A program made the translations under genes and the position numbers. Shown in pieces: positions 42,539 through 51,648 of a stretch of 64,000 bases of DNA. The stretch comes from a virus, in the IMG/VR virus record IMGVR_UViG_3300017786_000003, positions 43,861 to 107,860 of that record; one strand, given 5' to 3'. How positions within the stretch are numbered: position 1 is the stretch's first letter; each line of letters starts with the position of its first letter. A model generated the notes under the pieces. The model was not told where the DNA came from and made no database searches. It saw nothing but the letters and a program-made list of their open reading frames with translations.

Positions 42539-45500
42539 TTACATTCCCATTTTTCCACTATAAAATGGCATTACCCATTTTTTAATTTTTTTCTCCATAC
42601 CATGTTTACCCTCATCTACTGAGACATTTGATCCAGGATATCCCGGTATACCTCTTGATTGTAACTCTTGCTGTCCATATGTGGTACCTCCAACATTAGG
42701 TAAACCTGAGTGAGTATCCTGATATATTCTATTCTCTATTTCTTTTGTAGGTTGTACACCAGTTATTCTTGTATACTCTGCAATTTTTCTAAAGTATGCT
42801 TGATCAGCATCTTCCTTGTTTTGTTTAAAGAACTGTTTACCTTGGTCAGTAAATTCTATTTTTCCATACTCATCTGGATTTATACCATAATAATCATATA
42901 AACTATTCAAGTTAGCAGTATTAGCTTTATTTGTTTGAGCAGTATTCATTAATTCAACAGCTTTATTTATATAAGCATTATCAAAGTTATCTGCATCTTG
43001 TAGTGCTTTTACCGTACCATCATATGCATTCTGATCAATATCAGCTTGTGCTAAATTAAATTTATAATCTAACTGAGGCTGCATCATTCCTACTTGGTTC
43101 ATTGTTCTAACATTATTCTGATTAACTAAATTAATAGCTTTTGCATTAGCCGCCATTGTTTTACCTTGTATATTACTACGTGCAATCTGTTGCGGTCCAT
43201 AAGTAGACAAAGCCTCAGCCATAGTATTTTGTGCACCTAAGTTTGCATTTATTGCCTGTGTTGGATCATCTAATACATAATCTATAACAGGTCTTTCTAA
43301 TTGTGGAGCATAAGGTAAATATAAATTATCCTCCATCATTCCTAAAGCTCTTAGATTATTTAAATCTTGTTGCCAGAATCTATCAATAGGTGGATCAGCT
43401 TCTTCTATAGGGTTTGGTTCTATTGGATCATCTGGAATATCAAAAAATTGTTCATCATCAGAACCAAAATCTATATCTAATCTTGGTGCATTAAATGTAT
43501 GGAAACCAAATTTACTATCAAAACCTTCTCCTTTTATATAACCTTCACTACCCTTTTCTTTAAAGTAGGGCACATATAACTTATTATATAACTCTTCATT
43601 AAATACTCCATTAGCGTCTGTAGCTAATTTTCTAGCTTCTTCTTGTCTTGTTTTTTCTGCAAGTTTTTGGAACTCACCCCACTGCTTATTATCTCTACCA
43701 GCGTCATAATCAAACCCTTCTATTTGTTCTACTACATCTCCCCATCTTTCCATGAAGTCAGCTTCACCTTCTTCACTCATAAATACACTAGAACCATAAC
43801 TACCTTCACCTGCTTTAAACTGTTTCAATGGTCTTGAACCTTTTGAATATCTGCCGTATCTATACTGACCTATAGGAGAACCTTCAAGTACTTGCCCTTG
43901 TGTCTCTATATCATCTGAGTATATAACAGTTGATCCAGTTCCTTCACCTTCTATTTCTTCTCTTACTCTTTCATGACTTTTATCAAATCTACCTTGATAT
44001 GGTCTGTATGCTCTAAGTCTACCATCAGAAGTTAAACTAAAAGTATATCCTTCTCTTCTATACTTTTCCATTTTATCATAGTTTTCACTACCTTTTGGAA
44101 ATGGATTCTTATAGTTATCTACATTCTCATCAACAGTCTCTTCAACAGTAGATACTACATCTGCTGAGCCTTCAGTATTATCTGATTCTATAATTTCACT
44201 TGTAGAAACAGATAAATCTTCTGGATATGTTGGTTTATTAAATATATCATAATTATCTATATCTGTTAATGCTTTACCATACATTTGTTTTTCTTCATTG
44301 GTTAAGTCATCTAAAAATTTCTTAGGTATTGTACCATCTATACTTCTATGCAAATCTTGTCTAATAACATAATCAATATATTCAGCTCTTCCTACTGGCC
44401 TTCCCTGAATCTCATACATAGAGCTAGTAGTTACTCCAGCACGTGCTCCTGTATTCTCACCACCATCTTGCATCTTTCTAAAATTTGGTAACTCAAAGTT
44501 TTCTGATTGTTCTGGTAACTCACTTAGCTGTAATGATTTAAATAATCTAGTAACAACTGGTTCACTAAATGTAGATTTTTGATCAAAATTTGGTAATTGA
44601 AAATCTACTGATTGACTAGGCAATGAAGATAGATAATTATATTGTGGAGTGTTTGGTACAAAAGGTATTTTATTAGCTCCTGTAATAGCATCTAATTGTG
44701 ATTTTGTAGGCATACCCGGTATTTGTTGTCCAGGAACACCGCCCTGTTGAGCTTTCTTCATAGATTCTTTGATGGCAGCATCTCTTCTTGCTAAATATAC
44801 ATCTTCTCCTTTTGGTCCTCCATATGCTGCTGTTTGCATCATATCCATGTCTGCCTGTGCTAGTTGCATTTGGTCAGCAGGGTTTGGCTGTTGAGGTTGT
44901 ACTGGCATTGCTTCAGCTTGTTGTAACATTGCTTGAAGCATCATAAGTTTTTCTTGTTCTCCTGGAGGCATAGCGTCAATTGTATTTTGTTGTGCTTGTT
45001 GTTGAGATATATTTTCTATTTTTGCTGTAAACTCTAAAGGGTCTACTCCCACACTCAATAAAAAAGGATGTGCTATTAAAGGTACACCTTCTTCAAAATT
45101 CTTTTTATTTTCTTGCATGAATCCTAATTTAGATAAATCCATCATATTTTTCTTTAACATAAGCTCTGCACTTCTTGATGATATGTCATCAGCATATTGA
45201 GAATCTAATTCAGCATAAAAATCATTAATATCAAACTTCTTTGAAATTGCAGCTGGTGTTTTTTTCTTTTTACTTTCAATACCAAACTCTGCCATCTCAT
45301 CTCTATCAAATTTCATCTTTGCTGTATCAGAAAAAATAAATGATTGCTCAGGTAAAAACATAGGTGTTCCCCCTTTAGAGTGTCTTTTACCCCCTATATC
45401 ATATAAACCAAACATACCATCACCTGACAAATCTGTTAGGACTGTTTCTCCACGTTCTGCTTCTACGTTTGCATTTTCTCTAGGTACACTAGATAAACTA

Positions 45501-45700
45501 TATCTAACGTTCTCATCACGTGTATTATTAAAACTAGTTTCTCCATAGTATTCCTGTGGAACTGAAACCAAACCATAATCAGCTTGATCACCAGTAGTAT
45601 ACATATCACCACCAGTACGCATAAATTTGTCTTCTACAACTTTACCGTTTACTAATTTAAATCCTTTAGGTAATTTACCTTTTAGTTTTATTTTTGCCAT
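42539..45700 (-). CDS. Virion cargo protein with HSxGG core and QxGG sites
   Basis: A 1053-residue protein. Residues about 75-135 include ENANVEAERGETVLTD and GGKRHSKGGTPMFLP..SFIFSD, a motif pair common in crAss-like phage virion proteins. A glutamine-rich helical stretch follows (about 235-290). Residues 292-321 hold the 29-residue module YGG...YLAxRD...KAQQGG shared with the 1035-residue protein. A further QDGG ends at G414. The rest is polar and low-complexity with acidic segments, ending in a basic YSGKMGM tail. There is no enzyme motif. It is probably a scaffold or cargo protein ejected with DNA. Confidence 0.65.
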   Translation of the reverse strand: MAKIKLKGKLPKGFKLVNGKVVEDKFMRTGGDMYTTGDQADYGLVSVPQEYYGETSFNNTRDENVRYSLSSVPRENANVEAERGETVLTDLSGDGMFGLYDIGGKRHSKGGTPMFLPEQSFIFSDTAKMKFDRDEMAEFGIESKKKKTPAAISKKFDINDFYAELDSQYADDISSRSAELMLKKNMMDLSKLGFMQENKKNFEEGVPLIAHPFLLSVGVDPLEFTAKIENISQQQAQQNTIDAMPPGEQEKLMMLQAMLQQAEAMPVQPQQPNPADQMQLAQADMDMMQTAAYGGPKGEDVYLARRDAAIKESMKKAQQGGVPGQQIPGMPTKSQLDAITGANKIPFVPNTPQYNYLSSLPSQSVDFQLPNFDQKSTFSEPVVTRLFKSLQLSELPEQSENFELPNFRKMQDGGENTGARAGVTTSSMYEIQGRPVGRAEYIDYVIRQDLHRSIDGTIPKKFLDDLTNEEKQMYGKALTDIDNYDIFNKPTYPEDLSVSTSEIIESDNTEGSADVVSTVEETVDENVDNYKNPFPKGSENYDKMEKYRREGYTFSLTSDGRLRAYRPYQGRFDKSHERVREEIEGEGTGSTVIYSDDIETQGQVLEGSPIGQYRYGRYSKGSRPLKQFKAGEGSYGSSVFMSEEGEADFMERWGDVVEQIEGFDYDAGRDNKQWGEFQKLAEKTRQEEARKLATDANGVFNEELYNKLYVPYFKEKGSEGYIKGEGFDSKFGFHTFNAPRLDIDFGSDDEQFFDIPDDPIEPNPIEEADPPIDRFWQQDLNNLRALGMMEDNLYLPYAPQLERPVIDYVLDDPTQAINANLGAQNTMAEALSTYGPQQIARSNIQGKTMAANAKAINLVNQNNVRTMNQVGMMQPQLDYKFNLAQADIDQNAYDGTVKALQDADNFDNAYINKAVELMNTAQTNKANTANLNSLYDYYGINPDEYGKIEFTDQGKQFFKQNKEDADQAYFRKIAEYTRITGVQPTKEIENRIYQDTHSGLPNVGGTTYGQQELQSRGIPGYPGSNVSVDEGKHGMEKKIKKWVMPFYSGKMGM
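44738..44827 (-). repeat. Gly-Gly-bounded module, copy in the 1053-residue protein
   Basis: Residues 292-321: a YGG, then KGE..YLA.RD..IK..M.KAQ, then QxGG. It matches the copy in the neighbouring protein at 19 of 29 positions with no gaps. The block reads as one amphipathic helix flanked by Gly-Gly. Confidence 0.75.
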
Positions 45701-45702
45701 AA

Positions 45703-48700
45703 TTATAACATTTCTATATCAGCTCCCGCTGCAATTAATTTTGCTAATATTGATGAGTCAACATTAACAGTCTCACCACCCTCTTGTCTTCTGGTTCCAG
45801 TTTGTCCTAAATCTAAACCTGAAACAAAGTTTAACGGATATCCTTCAACATCTGAAGATACTGATTGTATTGGTTGTGACTCAATAACAGAAGCTGCAGG
45901 AATGTTGTATTGCTTAAGTAAATTCCTAGCTTCATCTAACTGAGTTTGTATCTTAGGTAGTTGTCCAACATATCTTAAAAATTGTGGATCTTCTCCTCTT
46001 ATTGCATTTGGATCATTTTGATCATATGGCCCATCTACCATTGGAAAATTACCTTCATTAAAATCTAATCTAGTTCCACTATCTGCTTGATATGCGTTAA
46101 ATGTTGGTTGCATCACAGGCATACCATCTTCATCATAAGTACCAGAAGTTGTTTCTTCTCCAGGACCAGAATAAATACCTGTATGATGAGGTCTCCAAGA
46201 TTCTCTATTACTATGCTTTCCTCTATATGTAGTTGGTGCGTAGCTATACATAGATACCATATCACCTAATTCTGCCTCATCATCACTAATTAACTCAAAT
46301 GGTATTGAACCTGCACCAGGAAACTTAGAGCCATAAGCTTTTTCAGTTAAACTATAATTACCACCCAAAGTTGGCATATCATATGCTCCTGCTTGTTGGT
46401 ATGCAAAACAACCATATGGAGTACAATATAATTCATCATCGTTACTACCAGTAGTACCAAGTGTACTATAAGGTGTATCACTACCTGCTCTAGTTTTTGG
46501 TAATGCATCCTTTATCATTTGAGGTAACTTCTCATATGCACTCATCATTTCTTTTCGGCTAGTTGCTAGTTGAAAGTCTCTGTATAATTGGTAATCTTCG
46601 TCAGACATTCCTCCCTCACTTGGACTTAAAAACATCCTATCATCTGCTTGATCCAAAAATTCTGATGTACCTAGTATATTATCTCTTACTTCATTAACTC
46701 TTGTTTCTTCTGTATTATATAAGTTTTTAATGTAATTATAATAAGCACGAGCTGATGCACTATCTTTTACACTTTCACTAGTAAGACTCCCGCCATCTTG
46801 GGCTTTAGCCATTTCTCTTTTTATAACTTTATCTCTATTAGCTAGATAAGCTGCTTCTCCTTTCTCACCACCATATTCAGATACTGAATTCATATATAAA
46901 CCAGTTACATAGTCTGAGTCAGCACCAGTTCTTCCTGTGTTTATATCAGTAGTACCTTTATAATTAAATGGTTGTGTGTATGTATTAAATCTTTCATCTG
47001 CTATTGCACCCATTCTATTATCTACTTGTGCATCAAAAATATCATCTCTTTTAGCAAACTTAGTTAATTCTGGAGCTAACTGAACAGCTACGTCACTTAC
47101 ATCTTCAAAACCTCTCATAAAGTTACTATCCCTAAATCTATTATAAGCTCCTTCTATTCCTCCAGTATTTATATTTATTTCTGGTGGTGTAATTTCATCA
47201 AAAGCAGCTTGAGCTTCAGCTTGAGCCTTTTCTTGCATTCCTTGTTGATTCTGTTCATTTAAAGAATCTAACGTTGCTTGGTTCTGTTGTTGTGCTGGTG
47301 TTGGACCTACTAATGGATTTCTTTGTCTGAATTCTTCATCTTCTACCATTTGCACAGATGTGCTGTAATCTAAAAAAGGTACATTAAAATCAAAGATATC
47401 AGAACTATCTTGTTGTGGAAACATAGCACCTCCATCTTGTTTTTGTGGAAACATTTTTTGTAATGCTTCTAATGTTGCATTACCTACATTACCTAAATTT
47501 TCTTTTTGAGTAGCTGCCCAGTCTTTGAAATCTTTTTGTAAGTTACTAATCATTCTTTCAGTGCCAAGCCCTCCACCTGTAACTGTCTCATTAAAATTAC
47601 CTACATCAATATTAGAAGCAATTTCATTTGCATTTTCTGATGACTTTAGTAAGTCTACATACTTTTGCATTGCAGCCATATTATCTTCAGATAAAAATTC
47701 ATCCATATTCTTTATTGAATACTCTGCATCTTTAAATTTATTAGATCTATTTATATCTTTTTTTGCCTGCCAATCTCTGAATGTTCCATCTTTAACACCA
47801 TCTTTATTTAGATCTTTGCCACTAAACATATCTTCATATCCAGTACGTAGAGTATTAAAAATATTAGCATAGTTGACATCTCCATCTTCAAATGCAACTG
47901 GGTTAATGTAAAATGGCTTAGCATTTATAACATCATAATTATAATTCTTATCAATCTTATACGTTGGGTTTGGGTCTGCAATTGTTCCCATACCACCATA
48001 TTGCATTTGGGGTGCTTGCTCTTTTAATTTTTTTAAACCTGCTCTTCTATATGCATCAAATTTACCAACACCGTTCATATCACGGCTATATGCTCCAGTA
48101 TTAATTGGTACTAAAACATTATCTATTATAGCTTGAACACGTTCTGGATCTTCCAAACCAGTATAAAAATCTGAACCTCTTAAATCTTCTAGGGTCAAAT
48201 TAAGTTGAGTAGTCATATCTATTTCCTCACCACCTTCTTGTTTTTTAAACTTAGCAGCATTACGTGCAAAATTAGCCATTTTTACTACTTCGGTAGAATA
48301 CTTCTCTTTATTAGCTAAAACCTTTCTAGCAGCTTCTTGTACACCCATACCACGTGCCTTAGCCCATTTAGTAAACTTACCTCTATTTTCTTTTTTAATT
48401 TCTATGCCTGATTTAGCATACTCATCTATTACATCTACATTAAGATCAACAGGATCCATTTCACTTTCTACTGATTCATTTCTTGCTAGCTCTTGAGGAT
48501 TTTGATTTACTTGTGCAGGAGTAGCAAGTTCAGGTTGCATTCTTTTAACAACTTCTTGAAAGACCTGTTGTATTTGGACTTCTTCCATACCACCCATCAT
48601 AAGTGCTTGAGCTATAACTTGTTGATCTATTTCTTGTGTAGAAAGTTCTGTTACTACATCAACTATATCTTTTCCTTGTTTAACTGACTCACTAATCATC

Positions 48701-48810
48701 ATAGTAACTTTCTGAATCATAGGATCCGGTTGCTGATTATTTTGCATACCAGGTTGCGTTGGAATCATTTGTCCTCCTTGTTGTTTTAAACTTTTTTTGT
48801 TTAATTGCAT
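45703..48810 (-). CDS. Virion cargo protein with NlpC/P60-like peptidase and QxGG sites
   Basis: A 1035-residue protein. The N-terminal 170 residues are Q-rich and helical, resembling internal phage proteins. Six QxGG sites (first Gly at 12, 193, 272, 460, 673 and 1011) punctuate it. A papain-like domain lies at about 775-905: C796 (LYCTPYGCFAYQ), a GDMV turn and H876 (HHTGIYSG) in the order Cys...His of NlpC/P60/CHAP peptidases, which cleave peptidoglycan peptides. It may digest the host wall during entry or process virion proteins. The shared Gly-Gly module is at 645-674. It is packed two bases from the next gene. Confidence 0.7.
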   Translation of the reverse strand: MQLNKKSLKQQGGQMIPTQPGMQNNQQPDPMIQKVTMMISESVKQGKDIVDVVTELSTQEIDQQVIAQALMMGGMEEVQIQQVFQEVVKRMQPELATPAQVNQNPQELARNESVESEMDPVDLNVDVIDEYAKSGIEIKKENRGKFTKWAKARGMGVQEAARKVLANKEKYSTEVVKMANFARNAAKFKKQEGGEEIDMTTQLNLTLEDLRGSDFYTGLEDPERVQAIIDNVLVPINTGAYSRDMNGVGKFDAYRRAGLKKLKEQAPQMQYGGMGTIADPNPTYKIDKNYNYDVINAKPFYINPVAFEDGDVNYANIFNTLRTGYEDMFSGKDLNKDGVKDGTFRDWQAKKDINRSNKFKDAEYSIKNMDEFLSEDNMAAMQKYVDLLKSSENANEIASNIDVGNFNETVTGGGLGTERMISNLQKDFKDWAATQKENLGNVGNATLEALQKMFPQKQDGGAMFPQQDSSDIFDFNVPFLDYSTSVQMVEDEEFRQRNPLVGPTPAQQQNQATLDSLNEQNQQGMQEKAQAEAQAAFDEITPPEININTGGIEGAYNRFRDSNFMRGFEDVSDVAVQLAPELTKFAKRDDIFDAQVDNRMGAIADERFNTYTQPFNYKGTTDINTGRTGADSDYVTGLYMNSVSEYGGEKGEAAYLANRDKVIKREMAKAQDGGSLTSESVKDSASARAYYNYIKNLYNTEETRVNEVRDNILGTSEFLDQADDRMFLSPSEGGMSDEDYQLYRDFQLATSRKEMMSAYEKLPQMIKDALPKTRAGSDTPYSTLGTTGSNDDELYCTPYGCFAYQQAGAYDMPTLGGNYSLTEKAYGSKFPGAGSIPFELISDDEAELGDMVSMYSYAPTTYRGKHSNRESWRPHHTGIYSGPGEETTSGTYDEDGMPVMQPTFNAYQADSGTRLDFNEGNFPMVDGPYDQNDPNAIRGEDPQFLRYVGQLPKIQTQLDEARNLLKQYNIPAASVIESQPIQSVSSDVEGYPLNFVSGLDLGQTGTRRQEGGETVNVDSSILAKLIAAGADIEML
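46789..46878 (-). repeat. Gly-Gly-bounded module, copy in the 1035-residue protein
   Basis: Residues 645-674: YGG, then KGE..YLA.RD..IK..M.KAQ, then QDGG. It has the same spacing as the copy in the downstream gene, with identity at 19 of 29 positions, while the surrounding sequence does not align. Confidence 0.75.
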
Positions 48811-48870
48811 GATGATTATATTATAATATTAATATACAAATAATTAGGGAGAATCACTAATCTTTTAGGT

Positions 48871-51648
48871 TTAAGAATTGCCTGCAACATAAGTCATAAT
48901 GTAATTAGCAGGACTCATATTCATAGCTTTAGCATCTCTATAATAAACTCTATTAAGTTTATCATATACTTTTTGACCAATTATTTCTTCTTGTTTTGTT
49001 TTGAAATTACCATTTATATAATGTTTATAAATAGCATGTGGATTACTCATACTTCCACCATCTTGACCTTTAGGTAATGTTTTAATTTTACCGTTCTCAG
49101 TTCTAGCATATCTGTTCTTTTCATTTTCCATGCTAGGAATAAGTGTGCCTGAATAAGTTTTACCTTTCCATTGCCAGCTAACTGATCCACCTTTTTTATA
49201 TTCAGGTCCTTTTACATTTCCATCTTTATCTTTAAAGTATACGTTTTCTGAAAGACCTTCTGTTTCTCCTTGTTTAGTTCTTACATACCCGTCTGGCAAA
49301 AGATTGTTATATGAAAGGTATTTTATAACCTCATCTTTTTTAGAATCATCTATATTTAATGATCCAACAATTGATCCAACATAATTATTAAATGTGTCTT
49401 CTCCCATTTCTAGAAGCTTTGCTAAGAATGGTCTTTCATCTCCGCCAAATATAGTTCTTAACTCATGTCCTACACCTAATAGATTTGAACCTATAAAACC
49501 AGCTGCTTTGTCTACACCAACAGAATCTAATAGTCCACCAACATAAGGTATATCTTTAACTTTTTGTTGTATTGCTTCTGCTGCATATCTACCTCCTGCA
49601 GCATGTCTCATATTATCAATACTATTTTCTTCACCAGGATTCTCAGCAAAAGCTTGAGCTCTATCATTTACATTATCTAAAGATGCATTAATTAATTTTT
49701 CTAGATCAGAAAGAAAACTGGTTTTAGGATTTGACCTCTGAATTGCATTTACATCACCACCTTCTTGAAAACCTAATTTGTCTTTCCAGTAATTTGGTAT
49801 ATTTTTAATACCTTCCATAGAGATGTCTATATTAGGAACATCTATACCTAATTTTTCAATTGCAAATCTATTTGCTTTATCTTTAGCCATATCTAAAAGC
49901 TCAGGTGCCCACTTATCTCTTTCATAAATTACTGTTTTTAATGCAGCTGGTATTGTTCCATCTGGAAGGATATTATATATCTCTTTTGCATCAGAACCTA
50001 CCTGACGTAATCTTTTTGCTGCTTTATCCTGTCTGCGTTCACTGGGCTCATCACCAAAAGGAAGGAAGCCAGATATAACTGTATCAAGATCTTTTAATGT
50101 TTGATCTGTTATGTCACCAATACCCTTATCTTTTATTGCTTCTATTGCTGTAGGATTATGTAATACTGTTTCTACTACATCATTTATTTCATCTCTATCT
50201 AAACCATCTAAATAATTTGTAAGAAGATTAATAGTAGTAGCATTAAGATCTACTTTTGCTTCTTCTTTTACTAATTTTGTTAACCCCTCAAATCTACTTG
50301 TCCTTTTTCCTTTTACACTTCCTGGAACTATTTTATCACTATAATTTTCTAAAATATTATCCATAACAAAATTAGGATCAGTAATACCCCCTCTACTATT
50401 TTCTGGTGAATTAGGATCCATACCTAAAGCCAAACATACCCCAGTAGCACAATTAGAATCTAAAAAGTCATAATTATATATGCTTTCATCCTCCAATGAT
50501 ATAGGAAGTTTTTCTGGTCTCAATCTTACATCATCATGAATAGAACTTCTTTCAGTACCTTCAAATAATTGTGCTTGATTTATAAAACCTTTTATTTCAT
50601 CATCAGATAAATCTAAATCTAAAACTCTTACGTCATCTTTCCCTTTATAATCTCTTTCACTAACACGTTTATTTCCTGAACCAGTTGACCATCTATTTAC
50701 ACGGCCAACTAACTTAGTACCAGGTATTACATTTACTTGATCACCTGTATCAGTATTAATTAGTACAGCTTCAATATGTCCAGGACTAAACTTTTTACTT
50801 CCATAAGGATATTGTATAACTCTTACATTATATTTTGAATAATCTATATCATTAATTCCTTTAGATCTTTCTGGGTCACCACCGTCTTGTAACTGACTTG
50901 CTTTGGAACCTTTGTTTATTGTTTTAGCTGCCAACTTAGCCTGGAGAGGAGTTACACCTTTAATTGCTTTGAGGGGTTTAGCAAAAGGTATTATACTTAA
51001 TGCATTTAGTGCTGCGTTACTATAATCACCACTATCTAAACTATCAGCTGATTTATACGCAGCATTAATTGGATTAAAAAAATCTATTGCACTTGTAAAA
51101 GAATCTTTTTCAACTTGTCCAGCATCTATACCCTTATCAAAATTATATGGTACATTTCCAGTATTAAATTTTTCTTTAATAGTTGCAAAAGGATATCTAA
51201 CAAATGATCTTATGTCACTTTTAAAATTATCAAGCATGCTAGGTGCTTGTGTTATTGTACCTCCTTGTTGAAATTGTTCTGGTTGTTCTAACTCAGGTTG
51301 CATTCTATAGTTAGTAGTAAGTTCTTCTCCTTCTTTTAAATCTTTCAATGCATATACAAATCTTTGATCACCTACCTTTTTACTCATCATAGTTGGTGAT
51401 TCTTCATTATGATTATGCATCTTACCTAACTGAGTAACAGGTTGTCCACCTTTATGTGCTAAACCTATTAGCTCACCCTGTTTAAAAGATCTTCCTGCAA
51501 ACATACCATCTCCTTCTATATCAGAAGGGGCTTGAAATATATCACTCATAGGTGCATTAGAACTAAACACACCAGTTACATAGGTAAACATTTCATTAGG
51601 TCCACCAGGTAATCCTCGTCTTTCTTTCTCTTCAAAATATTCTTTCAT
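48871..51648 (-). CDS. SET-like domain plus permuted NlpC/P60-type peptidase
   Basis: A 925-residue multidomain protein. Residues about 40-118 match a SET domain: IEGDGMFAGRSFKQGELIG, the NHN core at 79-81, and GEELTTNY at 107-114, a layout like short viral SET methyltransferases. Residues about 270-430 look like a circularly permuted papain/NlpC-P60 peptidase: H291 (SPGHIEAVLI) comes before C400 (LDSNCATGVCLALG), as in YiiX/LRAT-type folds. QxGG sites (first Gly at 129, 256, 630 and 864) and a KKGG site (820) fall between domains. The C-terminal domain is unknown. Its start overlaps the muzzle-like stop (TAATG). Probably a virion cargo protein. Confidence 0.72.
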   Translation of the reverse strand: MKEYFEEKERRGLPGGPNEMFTYVTGVFSSNAPMSDIFQAPSDIEGDGMFAGRSFKQGELIGLAHKGGQPVTQLGKMHNHNEESPTMMSKKVGDQRFVYALKDLKEGEELTTNYRMQPELEQPEQFQQGGTITQAPSMLDNFKSDIRSFVRYPFATIKEKFNTGNVPYNFDKGIDAGQVEKDSFTSAIDFFNPINAAYKSADSLDSGDYSNAALNALSIIPFAKPLKAIKGVTPLQAKLAAKTINKGSKASQLQDGGDPERSKGINDIDYSKYNVRVIQYPYGSKKFSPGHIEAVLINTDTGDQVNVIPGTKLVGRVNRWSTGSGNKRVSERDYKGKDDVRVLDLDLSDDEIKGFINQAQLFEGTERSSIHDDVRLRPEKLPISLEDESIYNYDFLDSNCATGVCLALGMDPNSPENSRGGITDPNFVMDNILENYSDKIVPGSVKGKRTSRFEGLTKLVKEEAKVDLNATTINLLTNYLDGLDRDEINDVVETVLHNPTAIEAIKDKGIGDITDQTLKDLDTVISGFLPFGDEPSERRQDKAAKRLRQVGSDAKEIYNILPDGTIPAALKTVIYERDKWAPELLDMAKDKANRFAIEKLGIDVPNIDISMEGIKNIPNYWKDKLGFQEGGDVNAIQRSNPKTSFLSDLEKLINASLDNVNDRAQAFAENPGEENSIDNMRHAAGGRYAAEAIQQKVKDIPYVGGLLDSVGVDKAAGFIGSNLLGVGHELRTIFGGDERPFLAKLLEMGEDTFNNYVGSIVGSLNIDDSKKDEVIKYLSYNNLLPDGYVRTKQGETEGLSENVYFKDKDGNVKGPEYKKGGSVSWQWKGKTYSGTLIPSMENEKNRYARTENGKIKTLPKGQDGGSMSNPHAIYKHYINGNFKTKQEEIIGQKVYDKLNRVYYRDAKAMNMSPANYIMTYVAGNS

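Noticed and set aside
48811-48870. Shared TTTGTATATTA upstream of the 1035-residue gene and the 82-residue gene as a phage late promoter
   Set aside because: Only two instances were seen in very AT-rich spacers, so chance similarity is likely without a genome-wide motif search.
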